A stretch of DNA of 10,279 bases from CAZCJA01 sp964499015 (GCA_964499015.1 CAZCJA010000076.1:1-10279); one strand, 5' to 3'; positions 1 to 5,984 are shown, counted from the stretch's first letter. A program made the numbers and translations. Notes: a model not told the origin generated them from the sequence alone.

Positions 1-531
1 GTCGAACGAGGCGGACTGGAGTAAACGCAGGATGATGTTTTCGACATCTTCACCGACGTAGCCGGCTTCGGTCAGCGTGGTGGCGTCGGCGATCGCGAAC
101 GGCACGTGTAGAAGACGCGCCATGGTTTGCGCCAAAAGGGTTTTACCGGTTCCGGTCGGGCCGACGAGAAGAATATTCGACTTCGAGAGTTCGACGTCGG
201 CTTTCTGTCCGGATTTACCGGCTTTATCGATCAGCTCCGCGCGGCGGTAATGGTTGTAAACGGCGACGGACAGCGTGCGCTTCGCCTTTTCCTGACCGAT
301 CACATATTCGTCCAAAACGGTTTTGATCTGCGTTGGGCGCGGAAGGGTGCGGATTGCGTGGCGCTGCTCTTCTTCCGTGATGCGCTGGAGCAACGCGTAG
401 GAATTGCGGATACACTCTTCGCAGACATACGTGCCCTGCCCCCCGATGAGTTTCAACCCATCGTTCTTGCCCTTGGTGCAGAAAACGCACTGCGGGGAAT
501 CGGGCGTGCCAAAGGGTGTATCGATCGCCAT
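1..531 (-). CDS. clpX: ClpX, ATPase subunit of the ClpXP protease (N-terminal 177 residues; continues past the left edge)
   Basis: ClpX is a hexameric cytosolic AAA+ unfoldase that recognises tagged or misfolded proteins and threads them into the ClpP chamber. My translation from the ATG at 531-529 is open to base 1, so the C-terminal part of the ATPase domain is missing. The N-terminal zinc-binding domain is visible as two CxxC pairs (C15/C18 and C37/C40). A linker follows, then the AAA+ start (LDEYVIGQEKAK, about 73-84) and the Walker A motif GPTGTGKT at 124-131. The ClpX signature EAGYVGEDVEN lies near the edge. The start codon shares its A with the TAA of clpP (TAATG), so translation is probably coupled; the upstream AAAGGGAAA is only a weak Shine-Dalgarno. 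The zinc domain separates it from HslU and ClpA, and the identification is firm. Confidence 0.97.
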   Translation of the reverse strand, partial: MAIDTPFGTPDSPQCVFCTKGKNDGLKLIGGQGTYVCEECIRNSYALLQRITEEEQRHAIRTLPRPTQIKTVLDEYVIGQEKAKRTLSVAVYNHYRRAELIDKAGKSGQKADVELSKSNILLVGPTGTGKTLLAQTMARLLHVPFAIADATTLTEAGYVGEDVENIILRLLQSASFD

Positions 532-1160
532 TATTTCCCTTTCCCGGTGAGTTCCGCTAATTTCCGCGGCGTTATCACTTCGTCGAGAATTCCGTATTTT
601 TTTGCTTCTTCAGCCGACATGTAATAGTTGCGTTCCATATCTTCCCGCACTTTTTCCGGTTTTTGCCCGGTATGTTTGGCCAAAATATCATTCAAACGCG
701 TTTTGGTTTTAACGAGCTCCTTGGCTTCAATCTGGATGTCCGTCGCCTGGCCCGAAATGCCGCCACCGTGAAGAAGCGGCTGATGGATCATGATCCGCGA
801 GTTGGGCAGCGCGTAACGTTTGCCTTTGGTGCCCGCCGTCAAAAGAACGGCGCCGAAGGACATGGCCATGCCCATGCAAATGGTGGTGATCGGGGATTTA
901 ATGAACTGCATGGTGTCGTAAACGGCGAGGCCGGCCGTCACCATACCGCCCGGGGAGTTGATATAGAGATTGATTTCTTTGTCCGGGTTCTCGGCTTCCA
1001 AGTACAAAAGCTGGGCAATAATAAGGTTGGCCGAATCCGTGGTCACCGCGCCGCCGAAACCGCCGACGAAAATGATCCGGTCGCGAAGAAGACGGGAATA
1101 AATGTCATACCCGACCACCGCACCCTGGTTCCACCGTTCGATAATCGACGGGACGATCAT
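531..1160 (-). CDS. clpP: ClpP serine protease subunit with an S-H-N instead of S-H-D triad
   Basis: This is the peptidase subunit of ClpXP, which forms a barrel of heptameric rings in the cytosol. The 209-residue reading starts at the ATG of 1160-1158 (MIVPSIIERW). It has AAGGAG at 1168-1173 seven bases upstream and a 4-nt ATGA overlap with tig. An upstream in-frame start at 1208 would add 16 residues inside tig and looks wrong. Family landmarks are DIYSRLL at 19-25, SPGG at 69-72, the nucleophile S101 in GMAMSFGA, and H126 in MIHQPL. The position matching E. coli Asp171 (ERDRFLS) is N178 in ERNYYMS, codon AAC at 629-627. Compared with E. coli ClpP there are about three extra residues near 33-41 and three after HQPL. 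Listeria ClpP1 also has an Asn here and acts with a second ClpP, so this may be one of two paralogues. The family call is certain; full stand-alone activity is not. Confidence 0.97.
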   Translation of the reverse strand: MIVPSIIERWNQGAVVGYDIYSRLLRDRIIFVGGFGGAVTTDSANLIIAQLLYLEAENPDKEINLYINSPGGMVTAGLAVYDTMQFIKSPITTICMGMAMSFGAVLLTAGTKGKRYALPNSRIMIHQPLLHGGGISGQATDIQIEAKELVKTKTRLNDILAKHTGQKPEKVREDMERNYYMSAEEAKKYGILDEVITPRKLAELTGKGK

Positions 1161-2470
1161 TTCTTGGCTCCTTGCTCTTCGGTGACTTTGGCGTTTTTGA
1201 CCAGCCAATCATACACTTTGTTTTCTTTTATTTCTAAACGCAGCGTCTCCATGTAGCGATTGCGCAATGCGTCTTCGGACGCCTTCCGGTTCTTCTCTTC
1301 AATCGTTGAAAGGATCTCATTAATTCTTGCAGAGATTTCCTCTTCCCGCACCTCAATTTTTTCGATTTCTGCGAGTTGCTCCAAGAGGTACTGAAGGCGA
1401 ATTTCTTTCTCCGCCTGCTTCAGGATCTCGGCTTTCATGCCGTCCAGAAGCTTTTTAATCTCTTCTTTCGGAAATCCCTGACGCTGAATCATTTCACCTT
1501 GACGCTGGGCAAGGTATTCGGCTTGCTTGGCAACCAGGCTCGGCGGCACCGCGAACTCGTTTTTGGCCAGCAGCTTGTCAATGATTTGGGCGCGCACGTC
1601 TCGCTCGGAGGCCTGCTTGAGCTCATTCTCCAAGTTCTCGACGACACGCTTCTTCAGTTCAGCCAGGGACTCAAGGCCCAGGTCTTTGGCGAACTCGTCG
1701 TCCAAATTCGGCGACTGCTTCTCCTTGATCGCGTGCAGCTTAATCTTAAAATTCGCTTTCTTGCCCGAGAGTTCCTTGGACGGCGAATTTTCCGGGAATT
1801 TCACTTCGATATCGCGCGTTTCGCCGGCTTTGGCGCCGACCAACCCTTCCGCCAAACCGTCGATCGCCTGCGGCGCCGACATGTCGATGAGGAAATTTTC
1901 CGCTTTCGCGCCGTCGATCGCCTTGCCGTCCATGAAGCCTTCATAATCGACCACCGCGAATTGTTTGTCGCCGAGCGTCTCCGCTTTGGATTCAACAAGT
2001 TTGGCGTTGCTGTCGACGATTTTTTTCATCGTGCTGTCGATGGCTTCCTGGTCCGCCTTGGTTTTCTTGCGGGTGATGGCCAGGCCTTTGTAGCCGGTGG
2101 GTTTAACGTCCGGCGAAACTTCCACTTCAAATTCAAATTTGAAGGCTTTTTCCGGTTTGAAATCAGCCGATTGGATCACCGGCGTGTTCACCGCGTGGAT
2201 TTTTTTTAGTTTCAGCGCCTCCATCACGCCTTCGCGCATCAGGTCGTCCTGCGCTTTTTCATAAGCGACGCCCGTGTATGATTTCTTGATCAAATCCGCC
2301 GGTGCTTTGCCGGGGCGGAAACCCGGGATTTTCGCCTGGGTTTTGACCGTTTCAAACGCCGCTTCGATTTTCTCTTTGACTTTGGCGGCGGGCCATTCAA
2401 CGGAAAGTTTTTTGACGCATTCTTTTTCGGATTCAATTTTTACTTTTAGTTCGTTCGATAGACCTAACAT
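1157..2470 (-). CDS. tig: Trigger factor, ribosome-associated chaperone and peptidyl-prolyl isomerase
   Basis: Trigger factor binds near the ribosomal exit tunnel and shields nascent chains. This copy has 437 residues (E. coli 432), so it is full length. The N-terminal ribosome-binding domain carries the signature loop GFRPGK at residues 50-55. The FKBP-like isomerase domain falls at about 150-245, where VVDYEGFMDGKAIDGA is readable. The remainder is the charged, mainly helical C-terminal chaperone domain ending VKNAKVTEEQGAKK. The start at 2470 is supported by AAGGAG five bases upstream. It is the first gene of the leftward tig-clpP-clpX operon, an arrangement found in many bacteria, and overlaps clpP by 4 nt. 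Its 5' leader contains a copy of the CATGCGAT palindromic repeat. The identification is firm. Confidence 0.97.
   Translation of the reverse strand: MLGLSNELKVKIESEKECVKKLSVEWPAAKVKEKIEAAFETVKTQAKIPGFRPGKAPADLIKKSYTGVAYEKAQDDLMREGVMEALKLKKIHAVNTPVIQSADFKPEKAFKFEFEVEVSPDVKPTGYKGLAITRKKTKADQEAIDSTMKKIVDSNAKLVESKAETLGDKQFAVVDYEGFMDGKAIDGAKAENFLIDMSAPQAIDGLAEGLVGAKAGETRDIEVKFPENSPSKELSGKKANFKIKLHAIKEKQSPNLDDEFAKDLGLESLAELKKRVVENLENELKQASERDVRAQIIDKLLAKNEFAVPPSLVAKQAEYLAQRQGEMIQRQGFPKEEIKKLLDGMKAEILKQAEKEIRLQYLLEQLAEIEKIEVREEEISARINEILSTIEEKNRKASEDALRNRYMETLRLEIKENKVYDWLVKNAKVTEEQGAKK
1168..1173 (-). promoter_or_regulatory. Ribosome binding site of clpP
   Basis: The minus strand reads AAGGAG seven bases before the ATG at 1160-1158, inside the last codons of tig. 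It decides the short clpP start over the longer in-frame start at 1208. Confidence 0.75.
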
Positions 2471-2475
2471 TGTGT

Positions 2476-2481
2476 CTCCTT
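2476..2481 (-). promoter_or_regulatory. Ribosome binding site of tig
   Basis: The minus strand reads AAGGAG, then ACACA and ATG at 2470-2468. This is near-consensus with 5-nt spacing and supports the chosen tig start. The palindromic repeat at 2486-2515 lies only a few bases further upstream. Confidence 0.75.
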
Positions 2482-2485
2482 AGCT

Positions 2486-2515
2486 TCTCATGCTCATGCG
2501 ATATTCGCATGCGAT
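2486..2515. repeat. Palindromic repeat, copy A (CATGCGAT family)
   Basis: This 30-bp element reads TCTCATG, then CTCATGCGATATTCGCATG, then CGAT. It holds a perfect 7-bp inverted repeat, CATGCGA-TAT-TCGCATG (2495-2511), and the octamer CATGCGAT twice (2495-2502, 2508-2515). It matches copy B at 2636-2665 at 29 of 30 bases in the same orientation, exactly 150 bp away; the single difference is at 2507/2657. The bases after it (to about 2529) also resemble copy C. It lies between tRNA-Leu and tig, in the tig leader. It could be a REP- or MITE-like element, or an RNA hairpin processing site. Confidence 0.8.
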
Positions 2516-2543
2516 TGTGGCATGAGTTAATAGAAGTAATGAC

Positions 2544-2627
2544 TGGGCAGGAAGGGAGTTGAACCCATAAGCCCTTGCGGGCACGAGGTCCTAAGCCTCG
2601 CGCGTCTGCCAGTTCCGCCACCTGCCC
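2544..2627 (-). tRNA. tRNA-Leu, anticodon TAG
   Basis: The minus strand folds as an 84-nt class II tRNA. The acceptor stem is GGGCAGG paired with CCTGCCC, with discriminator A. The anticodon stem is CGAGG/CCTCG around loop CTTAGGA, anticodon TAG (plus-strand 2591-2593), which reads CUN leucine codons. The long variable arm GCCC-GCAA-GGGC, typical of tRNA-Leu, precedes the T arm with loop TTCAACT. The T stem has one T-T mismatch at its second pair. CCA is not encoded; the next bases are GTC. The gene is bracketed by two nearly identical direct repeats, copies A and B. Confidence 0.95.
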
Positions 2628-2635
2628 AAGAATCC

Positions 2636-2665
2636 TCTCATGCTCATGCGATATTCTCATGCGAT
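2636..2665. repeat. Palindromic repeat, copy B (CATGCGAT family)
   Basis: This 30-bp element matches copy A (2486-2515) except for one base, where T replaces G at 2657 and weakens the inner palindrome. It carries CATGCGAT at 2645-2652 and 2658-2665. It overlaps the 3' end of the four-helix-bundle gene and supplies its last codons (SHENIA) and the TGA stop at 2646-2644. With copy A it forms a direct repeat around tRNA-Leu. Confidence 0.8.
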
Positions 2666-3047
2666 CCGTCAGTGGGCCGCAATTCATTCCTGAGAGCATC
2701 GACAGAAACAATGAGCTTGGTCAACATCCTAGCAATCGCTTCAACTTCGTTATAGTAGGCCTGATATTCCGCATCAGGCATCAAGCCTCTACGATGAAAA
2801 ATCTGCAGAATCGGCACCGCCTCATACAATGAACCTTTGGCGATCCAAAAAACCTCTTCTTTTCGTTCTTATGCCACCGTCCGTTGCCTTCAGCAATGTT
2901 TAGCGGCACCGAGAGAATCGCTCGCGTCAACTGATCCAGAAACGGATACGCTATTTTTCCTTTCAAACCCTGGCACAACGTCTCAATCTTCTCGACCAGG
3001 CTTAATGACCGCTTATAAACGTCCAGCTTTTCAAATGAGAAACCCAT
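2644..3047 (-). pseudogene. Four-helix-bundle protein (S23/23S rRNA intervening-sequence family), broken by a one-base frameshift
   Basis: The first part starts at the ATG of 3047-3045 and reads MGFSFEKLDVYKRSLSLVEK, then LDQLTRAILSVPLNIAEGNGR (about 37-57). These are the conserved N-terminal features of this small helical family, seen in 23S rRNA insertions and scattered through many genomes. After RFF (residues 65-67) the frame is lost. The next frame continues exactly as the family should, WIAKGSLYEAVPILQIFHRRG, then NEVEAIARMLTKLI, to a TGA at 2646-2644. One extra T in the T6 run (2852-2847, minus strand) would rejoin both parts into 134 residues, a normal length. The break may be a real mutation, a homopolymer sequencing error or ribosomal slippage, though the G-TTT-TTT context is a poor -1 slip site. 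Its biochemical role is unknown. It lies between two tRNA genes. Confidence 0.85.
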
Positions 3048-3051
3048 GATG

Positions 3052-3073
3052 CCTCCAAATAGTGCCTTGGAGG
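3052..3073 (-). promoter_or_regulatory. Hairpin burying the Shine-Dalgarno of the four-helix-bundle gene
   Basis: The minus strand reads CCTCCAA, eight bases (GGCACTAT), TTGGAGG, then CATC and the start ATG at 3047-3045. The two 7-base arms are perfectly complementary, and the downstream arm contains the GGAGG ribosome binding site. In the transcript the stem would hide the site, suggesting low or conditional translation. This is inferred from pairing only; the stem is short and could be chance. Confidence 0.5.
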
Positions 3074-3079
3074 GGTCCG

Positions 3080-3096
3080 CATGCGATCAGCGCATG
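3080..3096. repeat. Palindromic repeat, copy C (diverged CATGCGAT family)
   Basis: CATGCG-ATCAG-CGCATG forms a 6-bp inverted repeat. The stretch CGCATGCGAT, four variable bases, GCATGAGTT occurs both here and at the right side of copy A (from 2506), so it belongs to the same family. It lies in the gap between the four-helix-bundle gene and tRNA-Arg. Confidence 0.65.
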
Positions 3097-3108
3097 AGTT
3101 CAGCGAGG

Positions 3109-3127
3109 GATTCGCCTGCGGCGAATC
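3109..3127 (-). terminator. Hairpin just 3' of tRNA-Arg (possible terminator or processing stem)
   Basis: GATTCGCC-TGC-GGCGAATC is a perfect 8-bp stem with a 3-base loop. It starts three bases after the discriminator base of tRNA-Arg on the transcribed strand. No T run follows (the next minus-strand bases are CCTCGC), so it is not a standard intrinsic terminator. It may stop transcription weakly or mark a 3' processing site. Confidence 0.4.
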
Positions 3128-3129
3128 AT

Positions 3130-3202
3130 TGCGCTCGGCAGGACTCGAACCTGCGACCTGCTGGTTCGAAGCCAGACGCTCTTCCAGCTGAGCTACGAGC
3201 GC
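3130..3202 (-). tRNA. tRNA-Arg, anticodon TCG
   Basis: The minus strand folds as a 73-nt tRNA. The acceptor stem is GCGCTCG/CGAGCGC with discriminator A. The D arm is GCTC-AGCTGGAA-GAGC, and the anticodon loop CTTCGAA has anticodon TCG (plus-strand 3167-3169), reading CGA and probably other CGN codons. The T arm is GCAGG-TTCGAGT-CCTGC. The outermost anticodon-stem pair (27-43) is a T-C mismatch. CCA is not encoded. It lies 47 bases downstream of the asparagine synthetase-like gene in the same direction, and no clear separate promoter is visible. Confidence 0.96.
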
Positions 3203-3249
3203 ATATTGTTGCCGTCGGAGTGCTACAGGCGTGACGAGGCGGGATTGTA

Positions 3250-5199
3250 TCAATTTATCGGAAGAGCCAAATCCTTGTTTTCGATCCACTTTTCGTGCCA
3301 GAGCACAAAACTGAGCAGGAACCACGTGCGCATCGAATCTTTCATCGCCAAAAACTCGTCCATCGCTTTGACGTCAAAAAACGGCGTACGCCGCGAGAAA
3401 TCCATGATTTTTTCACTCGCCCAGGCGAGCAGGCTTTCGTTGAACCATTGGTCCATGGGCAAACCAAAGCCTTGCTTGTTGCGATGAATTACCTCATGCG
3501 GAAGAATCGACTCGACCGCCTCTTTGAGCAGATGCTTTAAGCGCTCGTTCTTATACTTCACGTCTTTTGGGATCGACATCGCAAGTTTAATGAATTCCTG
3601 GTCCAGAAACGGCACGCGTGCTTCCACACCGCTGGCCATCGTCATTTTATCGACGCGCATGAGCAGAAGTTCCGGCAAGCGGAGCCGGAAATCCAAATAC
3701 GTCATCCAATGAAGCTCGTCGGCCCCTTTGGGCGCGTCTTTTTTGAAGTCGCTTTCGAACCCGCTGATGATGTTATAGGACGAATAGCCCTTCATGCGTT
3801 TCTTGAACGCGGCGCTTAAGAGCCGATCTTTGTGGAGCTCGGTAAAGCCTTCCGTTCCACCCCAAAAAACCGGCTCGCGCATGAGCACGCGGCGCAAACG
3901 GTCGAGCGGACCGAGCTTGCTTAAGTTGCCGGACGAACATTGGCGGATTAATCCCCAAATGGCCGCACGAATGAAACCCGGCACGAAGCGAATGAACCGC
4001 ATGCGCGATTGAAATTTGAGCAAATCTCCCCACTGCACATAGCCGCAGAAAAGCTCGTCCGCGCCTTCGCCCACCTGGCAGACGGTCGTGCCGCTTTTCT
4101 TGGCCAACTGTGCGCCGTAATACAATGGCACGCAGGCCGGATCCACCACCGGCTCGTCTTGGTGGTGAATGATCTCCGGCAACAAGCGCAAAAAATCCTC
4201 TTTTTTCACGATGAATTCATGGGGGTTTGTCTTGTACCGCTGGGAAATGAGGCGCGCGTACTTAAGCTCGCTCAACTCCGCCGCCACGCCGTCGAAACCG
4301 ATCGAGAACGTTTCGACTGGATCGGCCATTTGTTCCGCCATGAGCGCCACGTTGGCCGACGAATCGATGCCGCCCGACAGGAACACGCCGAACTTCACGT
4401 CCGATACCATCCGGTAGCGAATCGATTCCCGCAGAGATTTCAGAATCATCTGCGTCCATTCTTTTTCGGAACGGTTTTCAATTTTTCCAACGCCGGTAAA
4501 AGGATTCCAGTAACGCTCCAGCACCTGCGCACCCGACTCTTCCACCATGAGGGTGTGGCCGGCGGGCAATTTAAAAATATCGCGAAAGAGGGTTTGTGGG
4601 GCGGGCGAAACCAGGAACGTCAGGAAATCGTACAACGCGCGCTCATGGCACTCGCGCTTGACGCCGGGGATTTCCAGCAGGCTTTTGATTTCGGAGGCAA
4701 AACCGAAAACGCCGTTCACTTCGGTGTAATAAAGAGGCTTAACGCCCATGCGGTCGCGGGCCAGCCACAAGCGCTTACGGTTTTTGTCCCAGATCGCGAA
4801 CGAAAACATTCCGCGCAGGCGTTCGATTACCTTGGTTCCCCACTGCTCGTATCCCTTGATGATCACTTCGGTGTCGGAGTGGTCGGTTTTGAACTTACGC
4901 CCAAGCGACTGCAGTTCTTTGCGGAGTTCAGCGTGATTATAAATTTCGCCGTTAAAAACGATCCAGATGGATTCGAACTCGTTGCACATCGGCTGTGCGG
5001 CGGCGGAGGTGAGATCGATAATCGACAGGCGTCGGTGCGCCAGACCCACGGACTTCCCCGGAGAAATAAACAATCCCGAATCGTCGGGGCCGCGATGCGC
5101 CATGCAGTCGCGCATTTTGGATAAAAGCTCCGGCGAAAAAACCTGGTCTGTCGTGCGGTTAAATTCGCTGACGCGGAAAAGCCCGGCGATGCCGCACAT
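3250..5199 (-). CDS. asnB: Glutamine-hydrolysing asparagine synthetase-like amidotransferase in a surface-glycan cluster
   Basis: The family uses ATP to activate a carboxylate, usually aspartate, and amidates it with ammonia released from glutamine. The 649-residue protein begins MCGIAG, so Cys2 becomes the N-terminal nucleophile of the class II glutaminase domain (about 1-200). HRRLSI at 55-60, FNGEIYN at 82-88 and SDTEV near 108-112 are also seen. The synthetase domain has the pyrophosphate loop SGGIDSS at 275-281, GEGADELF at 377-384, and VDKMTMASGVEARVPFLD at 516-533. All expected catalytic motifs look intact. It is longer than E. coli AsnB (554), as is common for homologues in O-antigen and exopolysaccharide clusters. 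Its start overlaps the stop of the upstream methyltransferase (TAATG). It may make asparagine, or amidate a sugar acid or glycan; the sequence alone cannot decide. Confidence 0.92.
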   Translation of the reverse strand: MCGIAGLFRVSEFNRTTDQVFSPELLSKMRDCMAHRGPDDSGLFISPGKSVGLAHRRLSIIDLTSAAAQPMCNEFESIWIVFNGEIYNHAELRKELQSLGRKFKTDHSDTEVIIKGYEQWGTKVIERLRGMFSFAIWDKNRKRLWLARDRMGVKPLYYTEVNGVFGFASEIKSLLEIPGVKRECHERALYDFLTFLVSPAPQTLFRDIFKLPAGHTLMVEESGAQVLERYWNPFTGVGKIENRSEKEWTQMILKSLRESIRYRMVSDVKFGVFLSGGIDSSANVALMAEQMADPVETFSIGFDGVAAELSELKYARLISQRYKTNPHEFIVKKEDFLRLLPEIIHHQDEPVVDPACVPLYYGAQLAKKSGTTVCQVGEGADELFCGYVQWGDLLKFQSRMRFIRFVPGFIRAAIWGLIRQCSSGNLSKLGPLDRLRRVLMREPVFWGGTEGFTELHKDRLLSAAFKKRMKGYSSYNIISGFESDFKKDAPKGADELHWMTYLDFRLRLPELLLMRVDKMTMASGVEARVPFLDQEFIKLAMSIPKDVKYKNERLKHLLKEAVESILPHEVIHRNKQGFGLPMDQWFNESLLAWASEKIMDFSRRTPFFDVKAMDEFLAMKDSMRTWFLLSFVLWHEKWIENKDLALPIN

Positions 5200-5984
5200 T
5201 AAGCCTTGACCCCTTTTACATAGAGGAACCAGCCGCCCAGGCGCTCAAACGGCTTAAACAAAACATCCGGCAGGAAACGCCCGATAAACGGCAGCACCAT
5301 CCATCCCTCAATAAGGCCCGCGAACAAATCGGTGAGCGTGAAGCCGCCGAGCAGCGCGCGCATTTCCTCTTTGGAGTACACATCGCCCCGCGGATTGCCG
5401 AAGCCGTCCACCTCGTTCACCAATTGCTGCATGCTTTTGCCCGTGATCAGCTTCAAAAGCGGAAATTTAAACCGGTAGAGGACGGAGTTGCGGTGATAAA
5501 GCATGAAGATGAGCCGGCCGCCGGGCTTTAGTACGCGATAAATTTCGGACACCGCTTTCTGCGGATTTGCCGTGTGATGTACCACACCCATGCAGCTGAC
5601 CGCGTCAAAGGTATTGTCCGGAAAAGGAAGCTCTTCCGCGTTACCGACGACGAAATTCCCTTTTAAATTCTCGTTTTTGAAACGCGTGCGGCACAATTGA
5701 ATGCCCGCCTCGGTGATGTCGACGCCCGTCACGTCCGCGCCGGCGCGGGCGTAGTGACGAAGCACCCAGCCGTTGCCGCAGCCGACATCAAGCACTTTCT
5801 TGCCGCGAAATTTTTCAAACTCGTAGAAATCGTTGGCGAAGGCCGGCGGTTCGATTTTGCCGCGCGCTTTATCGAAGGCGTCAAAATAAGCGGGCGACCC
5901 GATGGCATGCGTGATGTCCTTCGCGCAAACCGGGTTTTTCTCCCAGAAATCCTTGATGTTAGACGCTTTTACTTCGGGATCCAT
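5199..5984 (-). CDS. Class I SAM-dependent methyltransferase (UbiE-like Rossmann fold)
   Basis: The 261-residue protein has the SAM-binding motif VLDVGCGNG at 64-72, the acidic end of strand 2 in GVDIT at 87-91, NAEELPF at 115-121, and the later VLKPGGRLIF near 151-160. These define a class I methyltransferase of the UbiE/Methyltransf_11 type. The C-terminal part (MLYHRNSVLYRFKFPLLKL onward) is hydrophobic and aromatic and may bind substrate or sit near the membrane. The acceptor cannot be read from the sequence; beside asnB and the NeuA-type gene, a sugar or lipid-linked glycan is plausible. The start at 5984 is forced, because an in-frame TAA lies just upstream. No clear Shine-Dalgarno is seen. 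It is the first gene of the leftward glycan pair. Confidence 0.88.
   Translation of the reverse strand: MDPEVKASNIKDFWEKNPVCAKDITHAIGSPAYFDAFDKARGKIEPPAFANDFYEFEKFRGKKVLDVGCGNGWVLRHYARAGADVTGVDITEAGIQLCRTRFKNENLKGNFVVGNAEELPFPDNTFDAVSCMGVVHHTANPQKAVSEIYRVLKPGGRLIFMLYHRNSVLYRFKFPLLKLITGKSMQQLVNEVDGFGNPRGDVYSKEEMRALLGGFTLTDLFAGLIEGWMVLPFIGRFLPDVLFKPFERLGGWFLYVKGVKA

Noticed and set aside
1161..1208. Longer clpP reading with 16 extra N-terminal residues
   Set aside because: The extra part lies inside tig and resembles no ClpP N-terminus. The ATG at 1160 has a good ribosome binding site and begins MIVPSIIE as in the family.
663..1256. Plus-strand open frame opposite clpP and the end of tig
   Set aside because: It is antisense to two housekeeping genes, has no ribosome binding site of note and shows no recognisable domain.
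1376..2209. Plus-strand open frame (277 codons) opposite trigger factor
   Set aside because: It is antisense to a clearly conserved tig gene. Its leucine- and arginine-rich translation is what the complement of lysine- and glutamate-rich codons would give.
2486..2665. Possible CRISPR array or phage attachment site
   Set aside because: There are only two close copies, the spacer is a tRNA gene, and no cas, integrase or duplicated tRNA 3' end is visible.
2433..2711. Minus-strand open frame running through tRNA-Leu and both repeats, with a repeated MRISHEHE peptide
   Set aside because: It is translation of the tRNA gene and the DNA repeats. The peptide repetition is explained by the 30-bp direct repeat.
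4009..5124. Long plus-strand open frame (371 codons) opposite the asparagine synthetase gene
   Set aside because: It lies wholly antisense to a gene with intact catalytic motifs, its translation shows no recognisable motif, and such frames are common opposite long genes of this composition.
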